From Solea solea (lineage: Eukaryota > Chordata > Actinopteri > Pleuronectiformes > Soleidae), in NCBI RefSeq assembly GCF_958295425.1, contig NC_081146.1, positions 11,640,985 to 11,704,984 on the forward strand: DNA of 64,000 nt, given 5' to 3'. A model generated the notes under the pieces. That model searched no databases, had not been told where the DNA came from, and was given only the letters and a program-made list of their open reading frames with translations. Positions 12,301 through 25,679 of this stretch are shown here, in pieces (position 1 is the stretch's first letter; the number at the start of each line of letters is the position of its first letter). A program made the position numbers and the translations under genes.

Positions 12301-14877
12301 TTCTTCAGCCTGCCATCGCTTTGTTTTTTTGCTCTTCTCATCTTTTCCCTTCCCACTTCCCTCTCCTTTTTACACCACTTTCCTCTATCCACAAGTGCTC
12401 AAAGGTCAGTGTGTTTCAGGTTTATCCGTATTTCTAAAAATTATTTTTTAAATAAACACAAGGAGATGTGTCCTGTCTGGGGAAAGGACCCCGCTGTCTG
12501 TGTTAGCTCTTATAAGTGGCTGAGACGGAGGATTAGTTGCTCTGTTGACCATCTTAAGTGGAAGAGTGGTAGCGTTCATGCTGATAGTGTGTGGCCAGGG
12601 CCAGAGGAATTGTGGATAGAACTCCTCACAGCACTGCTCATCCATCTTCATTTCTATCTTTTCCAAGATTAGAGTGGATGCAATTCAGTTTAGCGTTCCA
12701 TCATCACCATGGATTGCTAGGAAGATGCCTTCCTACAAAAACAGTTTGTCAGGGAGGGTGGTTGGCCCCATTGTACTGATCTGAGAGCTGGTGGGCTTGT
12801 TCAGATTATTCCTGACCTGTCTTCTCTGCTCTACGCAGTCATGTCAATGAATACCAATGCTAATTATCCTTTCAGCTGCAACATCAGTGTGGTTTTCTCA
12901 GAGAGGTTTTCATAGACACTCAGAAAGAAGTGTCACCCAAGATGAGATGAGCGGAACTTAATTTCAGGAGGACTTTCCTCAAACAGCTTTGCTTGGACGC
13001 TAAGTGCTCAAAGTGGCTCGAGTGTCCTTTGTCACATTTATTCCCCTCAAGGCAGTCGAGGTGACATCTCATTGTGCATTCATATTCAACTCATACTCAC
13101 TGTGTGTAAATGTCTGTCATCCATATCAAAGGCTGACACACCTTTTGATATGAAGGCTCTCAGACCACTTTGGTGTCATATATGTACTAAAATTCACTGT
13201 GCACATCAGAGTTTGCCCCAAAAACCTGTTTTATGTTGGTGATATGAACCTAGGTGAAACCTCTGTAATATAATTCATGGAGATAAGGTTTTTTTGAGTT
13301 TATTTTTTCTTTTTTTAAGGAGAAAAGGAGTTTTTCTGTATTAATTCGTCATCTTACATATATAACATATTGTATCTTTGGAGAAAATGTATTTGTTTTT
13401 ATGGGAAAGAAAAAGAGTTTGACAAATAAATCGAATAGCTGAAATGGAGGACTGTGCCCCATGAGTTCCTTTGTCATATCTTTATTAAACTGTCACAGGG
13501 ATTCAGGCTGCATTCACTCACCGAGCCCGACTCGCTTTAGAAATCACTTTTTCAGGGATTCATCAGCAGTGCGTCAAAATGCTGCTCAAGTGCTCCAAAC
13601 TCTGAGGTGCAGAGGGTAAAGACATGGTCTGTAGTCAGCGATCGGTCAGACAGATCAGGAGTTACACAGGAAACCCGGTTCATGGGTGAGGAGAGTGGGT
13701 CAGGTGGAGAGCAGAATGTAGAAAAGGGGAAGATAAAAAAAGGGGTGAGAGAGAGCGACACCCTCCCATATACAGCTGTGCCTGAGGTGCAGATGTCTTA
13801 CTCAGCATGTCATCCCTCTTCTTTCTTCCAGGGCTACCATCGATCCAACCACTTCATCGCCACTCAGGGTGAGTATCCCAGCAAGGCTATAGTGTGTACG
13901 TGTGTGTGTGTGTGTGTGAATTCAGCACCTTTAGTTGCTCTGTAATAAATTGATGATGATCCAGCCAATGAGCCTACTCATGCTCAGTCCTTCACCAAAA
14001 TGATCTCTCTGGCAAATCTAAAGGTGACTTCCAGCCCACAAAGGCTGTGTTAGTGATTACATTGAATTATGAGAATTTGAAGAGGTGATTAATTAAACAC
14101 ATTAAGTGCAGCTTCTTAATCTCTGTGACATATTCATCGGCGTGTTCATCGTCCGTGAGAGAATGTCTGCATTCGTGCTACAACTCGTCATTAAGTTGTT
14201 TGGTCCATAAAATGGCAGAAAATGTTGTTTCACCAACCACAAAATGTGTTTTGTCCCAACTGTGTTTTTTTTATTATCTGAAGCAAATGAATCATATAAA
14301 TAATACAAAAAAAAATATTAATAGACACTCAAACTGATTAATCAATTGTGAAAATATTGGCACTTTATTAAGTAACTGATGAATAACGCCCATCACTTTG
14401 GTTGTGATAACACAAGGTTTCACAGCGGCAAGCAAATTCTCTTCCTGATTGAGAGGGCAGGCTGTGATGCTCCGATTCTTGTCCATTCATTGTTATTTTT
14501 TTCCCACCTTCCCACTAGGACCCAAGCAGGAGACTCTATATGATTTTTGGAGGATGGTATGGCAGGAAAATTGTTTCAGCATCGTCATGATCACTAAACT
14601 GGTGGAGGTTGGCAGGGTAAGTGATGTGCATTCCCCACCTCGCCCGCTGTCAGCGCCTGGCACTAAAAAGAATCCCACATTTTCCACAAGTGAACATGCT
14701 GGTTTCTGTCTGAGAGGGTTTTGTTCAGCAGAGATCTCACGGGACCTTGGTTTCCAGCCTTTATGCCAAACTAAACTAAGACTTGAGTGTGGTATCAATT
14801 AAATGGTCTTTTTTAACGATATGTAGAACAATCTTGGTGCCAGTTAAATTTCAAAGACCAGTGTATATATATATATA

Positions 14878-14936
<59 letters not shown>

Positions 14937-17900
14937 TTATTTATATATGTATGTATGTATATATATATATATATTTATTTATATATATGTATGTATGTAT
15001 ATATATATATTTATTTATATATGTATATATATATATATATTTATGTATGTATGTATATATATATATATATTTATTTATATATATATACATATGTATACTG
15101 CATATTTACACAGGTTTAATGTCTATACAGTAGTGCTGTTATTTGCCACCTCACATGAATATCTTTAGCATTGTGTTCTTGCTTATCCTTTACACCCTAT
15201 GCAAATGACACATATGCCTCAGTGGATACTTGAAGTTACATTTCAGTTCAGTTTACCGTCCTAACAATTCAGGCAATAGTCAACAAATGCGCACTGGTCT
15301 GTGTGGCTACATGTGTGGTATTAAATAAAAAGAACTTTCTTTTGTCCCTGAAGCTGGTGAAAACAATTTGTGCCTCCAGTTCATTATGCTTTCCGCCATT
15401 ATGTGATTATTGTTTTTGTTTTGTTTTTTCATCTTTGCCCTCCAAGATGAAATATCTGCAGAGAAGCAGGTTGTTTTTGTTCTTCCGCAGCATCTGAGGT
15501 GTAGCAATCGTATGTTTTCATCTTATTAAAATTCACACCAATATTTCTCTGTTCTAGTTAAACAAACAAGTAGAGGAATTTGCTGTAATTACTTTTTAAT
15601 TATCATTGCTTAATATAAAATGATAACGGCACATGCAATCTCTTTTTAATATTTTACTGTCAAACGAATTTTTGAAATGAATCTTGTGAGATGTTATTGC
15701 AAATTTTAATCATGAATTAGGTCTGAATTTCATCTCAGTTTCTAATAGAATGGAATTTGTACAAATCCAAAATAGGCAAGTTACAATGTTACAAAATTGC
15801 TTTTCATAAATTTTGTATATATGTATATATATGTACATGTATATACATACACATGTATTTATATATATATATATATATATATATAAATTGGGCTCTTTGT
15901 ACTAAATAGATTTACAAAACAAACTGATATAATTGTTAGTTTGCTCTCAACCCCCAGTCCACTTAAATACAATTTGGTCAAATGCATATGCCTTTTTTCA
16001 CATCAGGGGGAAGGGCATAGATTTGAGAGATTTCCGTAAAAAAAAAAAAGAGAGGTTAAAAGAGACATTCAACCCTCCAAATGCAACTAACAAGATGAAT
16101 TCACTTCCACTTTCACAGTTTAGCAGGTGCATTTACAATGAATGTCCGCATGAGGTTTTAACGCCGTTTCCTCACTGATTTTTAACAGGTTAAATGCTGT
16201 AAATACTGGCCAGATGACAGCGAGATGTACGGTGACATCAAAATCACTCTGCTCAAGACAGAGACCCTGGCTGAATACACAGTTCGTACCTTTGCCCTAG
16301 AAAGGGTGAGTTTACACTTCACATGCACCTTCTTTTGCATTTGCTAATACTTTTTATAATGTTCTTAGTTTTACAGCAACATATAATATTGTGTTACTCC
16401 AAACGGCTTTTATTTCTTTCTGTGGATCATAACTGCACCATGTTTCCCTGTTACCTGGAAAAGCAAGAATTAAATATAGAACTAGTGCCTTTATAGGACA
16501 GATTAGACACTTGACAGGGCTTAGTGATGATAGGCATGAGGTCCACATGGAATTAACATCAACTATCTGAATTTTCTTGTCATCTTACCAACATTGCAGT
16601 AGAAGTGTTGTGCCCCCAAATGGCTTCCATCCTTTCACTTCCCCAGGGATCTCTCTTTGGAAGGGCTTAGAGCAACACTGGAGTGACAGTGGCACAAACC
16701 TGGCATTATCGTCGCACTGTCAAAGTCGCTCTCTATGAGTACCCACTGCTGCATATTTAAATTGGCACAAATTTAGGAGCTGGTGACAGCTTGATTTTTT
16801 TTTTTTTTAGCTCTTTTCCTTCTTTTTTTGATTTCTGTCATTAGCAAATCTTTGCTTTGCATTGCTTTACTCAGGCAATCTGTACAGAGGAAGCAATTGC
16901 TGTGTGACTGCAGCAGCCTCCCAGGAGAGCGGAGCAACCTCCCAGCCCTCCCTGAGCTCCGAGAGCCTCAGTAATTCCTTTCTGCGTGTCTGTCAGACTA
17001 CAGTTGCTGCTAGCATGTGATGCCTGGAGGCCTTGCTGTCATAGATGACCTAACACCCCACATAAAATAATGTCCTGGTTGTCATCACACTGAAACAAAA
17101 CCTCCTCTGTGTCTCTCATGGAGGTGGAATGCCTCTGAATGGATGGGAGCATGCCTTTGATGAAATGATAGCCTGTAGGCTACTCGATGCAAGACATGCA
17201 AGACATGTAAAATGCAGTGTTGCACGTGTAATGCAAGTGCTAATGTGTACTCTGTTTGTTTGGACAGAGAGGATACTCAACCAAGCACGAGGTGCGTCAG
17301 TTCCACTTTACGTCCTGGCCTGAGCACGGCGTGCCATATCACGCCACTGGACTGTTGGCCTTTATACGAAGAGTGAAAGCCTCAACACCTCCTGATGCTG
17401 GCCCAGTGGTGGTCCACTGCAGGTAGCACATTAACTCAAGGGCTGTAACATGTAGTGTGTAATAATATTTAGCTTTTATTGAAGCAGGTGAAATGGCCAC
17501 GAAGGCAGCAGAATACATTACAATAGCAGTAATGGTACAAAAAAAGACACCTTTCACACACTCAAAGAACTTAAACACAACATCCAGTCAATATGCAATA
17601 AAAGGGGCACTTACCGTAACTTTCAATCATTTAGTAATAGTGAGGGATGCCATATTATTTCTATTGCAATTTTTATCAACTCGCTTAATATCAACGGTAA
17701 TAATGTAGTAATACAAAACAATAATACATGTTAGTTCCAAAGTAATAGAATTCCTACCATCCGTGTAATACATTCACATGATCAAAATTTATAACAACCA
17801 TATTATAAAGTTAAAGTTTATCACCATATCTAAATAACAATTACATTTTTTATGTATTTGTTTTTTGGCTTCCTTTTTGTTTTATTTATGTCAGATGACC

Positions 17901-20900
17901 TTCTCGACACAACCCTCCCATTCATCTGGTTCAATGAGCAATGGGGATTTTGAACCAGCAACCCTTCAGTTAAATCCCCCTAAAACTGATTATATAAACC
18001 ATCTGTCAATCCTGTTACTCTTGCCATAATTAAAAAATAAAAAATACATGTCATTTAGCAGACGCTTTTATCCAAAGCGACTTACAATGGAATTGAGTAC
18101 AATCAGCCATGGGTGGGATCGAACTTGCGACCATGATGTCTTTCACACACAGGGCAGGGTCTTAACCACTGAGCCACTCCACCGTATAATTAATTCTATC
18201 TTGTAGTATTTTATCATATTTATGTGAAGAGACTGATGGAGGCAGCTGTAGGCAGAGTGGTTTAGCACGGAGGGTCCAAAACATTTTTGTAATGTCTAAT
18301 GATGTCATTGCACTTGTAATTTTCTTAGAAGTTGTTTATAAAGTGCATTTGAGAAACGACAAGTGCTGTCTAAAAAAAACTATAAACATGTCAGAAAAAT
18401 AAATATTCTTCCATCTATTTGCACTCTTAAAAGAAAAATACAACCATTCACCTTCTGAAAGCTCCATGTGTCTTTAAACAAATGTCTGTTACATTCAAGC
18501 ATTTGCCAAATGAGTTTACACAAGGCTGATTAAGCCATCTGCTCCATGCGGCTCTTTATATTTCTCAGTATCATTGTTGGTGTTTTAAATCTCATGTTTC
18601 CTTCCAACATTCACACACTGCTGCAAGGGAGTGATTATTTGTTACATCATGACTTCCTGTGGACCAACATAGTCCTAGTAAAGCAAGATGGCTACAACTG
18701 GTCGTCAAGTATGTCTTAAAATACCATGAAGCTACTACAAAAAGTTTCAAATGTGGATTTGACTGCTGAAAGTACCTGGATTTTCCAGTTATGTGTTCAA
18801 GATTTAAATGCAGAATATGCAGGAATTGCACACTGGTGTTTGAAAACACAGCAAAAGAAGGCCCCTCCTACCCTGCTCACTACGAGTAACATGCAGTCTT
18901 TCAAAGCAAAGTTACCAACACCTGGGCCACACATCCTATCACATATAACTCCCCCACATATCCGGCAAGTAGCACTTATTCAGAGGATGCTTCAAAAAGA
19001 GAAAGACTTGCCCCACCTACCAGCTTGGAAAAAAGAGTGGGTCCAAAGATATCCCAAATAAACATCTGGTGTCAGACCCCACTCAACAGCTCTCTGGCAA
19101 CAACCTCCCAAAGAAACAATGGTCAACCCTCAGTAGATTCAGGACTGAACTTGGCCCCTGCTTGGCCAGCCTTCAGGCTTGAGGACTTTGCATTCGCTAA
19201 ATAAAAGTCATCCAGATCATAGTCAAAATCCAGTTGCCTACAGCTAACGATGGAAAGTGACTTAACTGTCTCACAGTAAAGAGACCGGCTTTTACTCTTC
19301 ATCCCCGTCTTCTCCTTCAAGACCAGCCCCAGATTCACTCTGGTTTTTAACTGCTTTTGTCCCCGGAGTGTTTAGCGTCACTAAACCTGCATTTCTTAGG
19401 TGCTGTGTCCACCATTACAGAAGCTTTTGATACCTGCCCATCTGTAACCTTACTGTGCCACCCCATCTTTGCTGTTACTGGCCGGAAACACTGGACAAAC
19501 ATCAGCGCCCTCAAATGACCTGACCCAGAGCGAAACAGAGATAACAATAAAAACCTGCAGTGTGCTGTGTCTCTGCAGATAAAAGTGGCACACTGAGGAT
19601 GATTGACGAGGATTACCTTTGGGTTAATCTACACTTTGATTATTAGGAAAATTCTGCATAATCTACCTCTAAGTTTAATTGCCATACCTTTATAAGTACC
19701 ATTTGGCACATGACCCCTATCTGTTAAAGACGCTCCCGTTTCTTTAAATTATGAAAACACCACAGCAGACACTCTTTATACTCTAAGCTGTTTATGATTC
19801 CTCCTGAAAGATGCTCCTCTTTAATTTCAGTGTTGGGGCGGGCCGCACTGGCTGCTACATCGTCCTGGATGTCATGTTGGACATGGCCGAGTGTGAGGGC
19901 GTGGTGGATATCTACAACTGTGTCAAAACGCTCTGCTCTCGACGCATCAACATGATCCAGACAGAGGTCAGGTCAACAGCAAACCACCTCGTTTTAAAAC
20001 CAATTTTTCCACATTTTTAATGCATAATACTTTATATTCAAGATGTTACATCACGTGGCATAATGTGGGCTTTTAAACAATTTGATTTTCCCTCCTGTTG
20101 TTGGAAATATCTGGTGCTGAGTTATTATATTCCCCCTCTAGGATTTATGTAAAGGTCATTGCAATAGTTCCGGAGAAAGGACTCACATTGTCTAACAGTG
20201 GGCTTCGTAGGCACGGCATTGTTCTTTTAGATATGAAGATAATTTGCATATTCACCGCATATTATGTAAATCAAACATTGACTTAGCTGTTTATTAAATT
20301 TGTAATTATTTGCAGGGGTGCTTTAATTAAATGCTCACTGCTTGTGTTTGTTTACTTAGAAATATTTATGTATTCTCCAACAGCTTTGATACACTACCAA
20401 CATGATAACACATGTTTAATTCAGAAACAAAGCAGGTTATGAAAAATCTGTTATTCATGCTGTTTATTTATTTACACCTACATATTATCATAACCTGTGC
20501 CAGCCTCCCTCCTTTTTTTATGTCTGTTTTGCTTTTTGCACACATGAAACGTGCTCTCACCTGTTACATGAAACCCATTAGCCTTTCGTCCTTTCAGGAG
20601 CAGTACATCTTTATCCACGATGCCATTTTGGAGGCCTGCCTGTGCGGAGAAACGGCCATCCTGGTGAATGAGTTCGCTGTCACCTACAAAGAAATGCTGC
20701 GAGTGGATTCCCAGAGTAATTCCTCTCAGCTACGGGAAGAGTTCCAGGTCAGTCCTGTGCTGGACAATGGATCAGCAGCTCCCCGATCAATTTTTAATCA
20801 CAGATTAATTTTGTTAAAATGTGAACCCATTAACATATGAAACATGCAGACTCACATTCTTAATTATACAGCCCACACACAGCAATCTGTATTCATAATG

Positions 20901-23900
20901 CACTTTATTTAATGTTGTCTATGAAACATCTTCAATAACCTAAATAGACAGGACCTTACTGGCATTTCTGCTGCTACAGGTAAAATGTCTTTACTAAAAA
21001 CAATCATATTAACTCCTACTACAGTAACACTTTACATTACAATACAGTGACAGTGATGATCATTTTGTAATAGGGATGTTTGGTAAGAACAATGTGTAAT
21101 AATAGTGTGTTTACGAGGAGTAAAAACAGTAATACCATGTTATTTCCAAAGTAATATCTAAGTAGTAGCTTAGTAATGAGTAATATTGTACTGTACTACC
21201 CTCACATGAAAATAATCGAGACTCAAAATGAATCATCACCATATAAAAAGGTTTCACGCACATTTTCCATTGTTGTTTGTAAGCTAATACCATTGAGAAA
21301 ATATGGTATTTAACATAAACGATTGTAAATATTATGACTGAATAAAATGCTACTTTGAAGGCTACCACTGTAAAACTAATAGTAACACAAACAAACACTG
21401 CACACTGTTTATTTCATCACTTTGTTTCTAACTCTATTAAATGTATATTTCCACCTCTAATAATATCAATGAGGATATTACTGGATGTTTTAAATTGGAT
21501 ACAGTCACACCGTTCACACTCATGATATAGTACTGTAGTGTGTACAATCTGGGAAGTGTTGTATCATACATACATTGTATATTTATACCAAATATAATGT
21601 TGTGTGATATTTATTGTCTGTTTTGATATTCAGACAACTGCATAAACACCATTATGTCTACCCTGCTGTGGAAATTAAAGCAGAGGCATTTTTAAAAATG
21701 AGCAGATGCAGAACAAATAGACTAATGGATAACATGTCTCTGTGTGTGTGTTTTTGTGCAGAAGTGAAGTTATTTTCCTTTCATTTTAAATTGAAGTCCC
21801 TCTATCATTGAATTCTGTCGCCTGGTTTTGCAGGAATGTTGTCTCAGAAGATTTTATTAGAGAGAAGAGAGCCAGCTGTGCTCTCGTATGCTGTACCTGC
21901 TTTTTACTCTGCTTCCCACTCTCCTTCCCGCGCTGCAGTGCTCAGCCAGCAGCCACACGGATTCCAGGTTCATTTCAAAGCAATACTGGAAAAGGCTTAT
22001 GCCCATCTGTAAAATGCATACAGTTTAATTCTGATATAGTTCCTATGACCGATGTATACCATACACTAACCCTCTGGATTAGGGTAGAGTAGGTGATACC
22101 ACACATACTCATTACAAGCTATTGTTTTTCTCATAAAGGGACATGTTACATTGGTTTCTTTGAGCTTGTAAACAAATCTGTCTGACATTGTTGCTGAAAG
22201 CCTCTCCACGGCCCAATCATCGCTGTGTTTGCCTTTTACTCTGACGTTCTGCAGACAGCACTCAGCCAACTGGTCGTACTGAGATCAGCAAGTCACAGAT
22301 CTATTATTGATGCAGTGTATCAATGAAACCCAACGGGATTAATCCACATATTTCTTTCACGTTGTCTCATTTAATTACAGCCAAATGAACAAAGAAGTCA
22401 TCAAAGAAAATCTCTATGGAATATTTCCTTTTGAGGTTTTTTTTTTTTAAAACTTCATTACATTCCCTTTTATTATGCTGCTTGCATATGCACCCTTTAT
22501 TATTTTAAATCAGTTTCTCAGCGATAAGTTGTGAGTGTTAAGGATTCCTCCATTTAAAATGATTAGATTCTTGGATTTGTCTGCATCCTGGTCTTCTCAG
22601 CTTGATACTTTTTTTTCCTTTTTCCTCCTCCTCCTTAACATCTTTGATTTCCTCTGTTGTGTCTCCCCACTCCTCACGCCTCCCATCGTTTAAATGGTTG
22701 CTTAATTCTGTGTCATCTTGTTCTCACTTGCATCTCATCCCTTTTAACATTTCCATTTGCAGACTCTCAACTCTGTGACTCCCCACTTGGATGTGGAAGA
22801 ATGCAGTATTGCCCTGTTGCCCAGAAACCGAGAAAAGAACCGCAGCATGGACGTCCTGCCGCCCGACCGTGCCCTCGCCTTCCTGGTTACGACAGAGGGG
22901 GAGAGCAACAATTATATCAATGCTGCTCTCGCCGACAGCTTCCATCGGCAGGCCGCTTTCATCGTGACCCCACACCCTCTGCCTGGCACCACGGCAGACT
23001 TTTGGAGGCTGGTCTTTGACTACGGCTGCACAGCTGTTGTCATGCTTAATCAACTCAACCAGTCAAACTCTGCCTGGGTAAGGTCAAACTGTTAACTTAT
23101 TGCCTCTAATTTGATGATTGTTTGAGTTCAGTACTTCTATAGTCTAGATGTTACGTAGCCCCAGAAATGACATGGGGGGAAAAAAAACTCTAATTTGTGG
23201 CCACGAAATAACTATAACTGTTCATTCCCATCAACTTGGACAGCTGGGTAAGCAAATGGAGCGCACCCTCACTTGAAACTGTGAAGCTAAACCAAATTTA
23301 GAAAGAATTTGCGATCAATAACATTTAAACACATCATTGTTGAAACAAACTTCAACCTCATTTGCATTTGAAACTGCACTGATCTGCACGTGCAGTCGTC
23401 AGTGGGAATACACGGTGTATTATCATGTACATTACCACTGTGACATTTACTGAGCAGAAGTAAAGACTCTATTTTGATGAAAATTAGGTTGTAGCTTGTT
23501 GTCTACATCAGTATGATTCAAAATGTGTCTCCAACAATGTTATTGATGGTGGAAGTTTGGATCTGTGAATATCTTTCTAACTTAATGATTAATTAATCAT
23601 GCAGTCATGCTTCAGCCCTCTACGTAAGATGTTATCTGAACTTCACTTGAGACTATTCGGTTAACACACAGTCACCTCAGTATTTCTGTATCCGTGCCCA
23701 GGATTACTTCCTCCATGCCATTTTGTTGGGCTTTGATCCCTGACCACATTAATCTCAAGGCACAACTAGATATCACCGCCCCAGATTTTTTCTTCCCCTC
23801 TTCAAGCCATGTCTCTGGAGAAAAGGCTTGCATTACCCTCTAGCCAGTCTTTGTGTTTGCGTCCCACTTTTTCCTCTGAGCATATGTCTTTCCATGCACT

Positions 23901-24494
23901 GCAATATTCCCTGCTCTTTCTATAGCACTTAAAATAAAGAGTAGGAACGTAACAATGAGATTCAAGCTGAAGATTAGAAAATCAAATGAAGCACTCTGAA
24001 GAAACGATTCAAAGAGTGTCATGAATATGTTTCAGAAGAGACTTCACTACGCGTCTTCACGGCTTCAAGTACTTAAAGCCTCTTGGTAGCCTGAGCTTCT
24101 ATGAGAAGCTAATCCATATGACTGGAGCCTTAACAAACAAAGCCTGAGCTCCCACATGAAGACGGCTAGATAATCACGTGCCATGCTGAAGGAGGCTTTA
24201 AAAGTCGGCAATAGATTGTTAAGTCTGTTTATAAATATATAGGCATGGAGCTCTGTTATATCAATTTGTCCTTTATTTTCTGTGTCGGCATCGATGGAAT
24301 TAAATTGTGTAATATTTACTGTCACTAAAAGAATGGAATAACCTCACCGCTCGGGTGAATTCAACAAACCCACAGTAGTAATATGTAAATCTAGATTCAT
24401 TCTGGTTTAATGTAAATTAAAAGACTGAAATGTTTTCATTTTATTGTCAGTAATTTATATACAAATCAGGAATACCAGAACATTACACATTATA

Positions 24495-24540
<46 letters not shown>

Positions 24541-25644
24541 AATGTATTTATTTATTTATTAATAATGCAACATTTACAGGATTTACAGAGTCAATGTTTA
24601 AAGGTTTACCATGAGTTTCTAACTCTGTGTCACAGTCTATTACAAATATTGCTATGTTATATTATGAAACGTTTTCTTTCTAACGTCGACACTAGTAAAA
24701 CAATCCTGAACAGTTCTTTGGACAATGCAAATGCAATGTAGACACAATTATGTAGAGACTATCATCAATATCAGTGACGCTGCTAGTTCTTAGTGGTCCA
24801 TTATCTTGTCTTTAATTTGTTTTCCGAAATGTTATTTTTTTTTTGCATTTTCTTTTTTAGGAAATTAAAAAACAGTTACAGTAGACCATAATTGGCTCAG
24901 TTTGATCAGCAGGTTGTAGTTGAAGGTTGAAGAAAGTGTGAGTGATTATAGTGAAGAAAATAGAAATAGATTTCATTCCTGCAGCTTACTGCATGTTTAC
25001 TCTAAACTGAAATAAAATGATTAATTATTATTCCCTTTGGTTCCGCACCTCGCACATCATTGTTCATTGCGTTGAGTACATTTGCCTAAGGATATAAACA
25101 TTACTGCTGATGATTTTCACAGTAGTTACTAGCTACCCAGTGTTCATGGTAGGAGTAGCCTACTTCCCCAAAAAATATGTGTTAAAATTACTACTGACAT
25201 AGCCTTTAAAAGCCTAGTGGGAGATTGTTGCTGTAAATGATTTCAATCCTTAAATCTTAGATATGATGTGCTCATTAAATGACAGTTGCACTGTTATGGC
25301 TTTTCTGCATGCACTGGAAATTAAAACAAACTAAGATATTTGAGGTATCTGTGTTCAGTCCTGCTATTCCATGCCCAAGCATTTCAGTCTTTTTCGATCT
25401 CTCCTGAAAATATTTTATTTTACTTTTTAAAAGATCTTGTTAAGGAGTTTGTCATAGTTTATTTGTGATATATGAGAACTCTGCCTTCTTATTTTCACAG
25501 TCTCTTAAATCACATTACATCTCTCCTTCACCACACTGCTTATTGATACTAGTGCCACACCATTATGTCTGTATAGGCACACACTCACAGTACTTTTGTC
25601 TTTGTTATTGCTGTATGTCTCTCCAACTATACTACTCAAGTATA

Positions 25645-25679
<35 letters not shown>

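Larger units (their letters stand above)
14617..16188 (+). other. ptpru: Intron rich in TA repeats (1.57 kb)
   Basis: Dominated by the composite (AT)n array at 14863-15096 and a second TA tract at 15815-15886. The open frames at 14783-15168 that read as Ile/Tyr repeats are artefacts of this array. No exon seen. Confidence 0.7.
17423..19830 (+). other. ptpru: Intron interrupting the P-loop codon (2.4 kb)
   Basis: Holds a repeat-like AT-rich stretch (17600-17780), a minus-strand tRNA-derived SINE (18045-18184) and an unassigned coding-like segment (18663-19170). Minus-strand frames at 19123-19547 have no recognised homology. Confidence 0.6.

Noticed and set aside
14783..15168. Open frames encoding long Ile/Tyr repeats
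   Set aside because: They are translations of the TA array at 14863-15096, with no start context or splice support.
18045..18184. tRNA gene on the minus strand
   Set aside because: The tRNA-like boxes belong to a SINE head; the SINE body and tail follow directly, and a second copy exists at 48571-48725.
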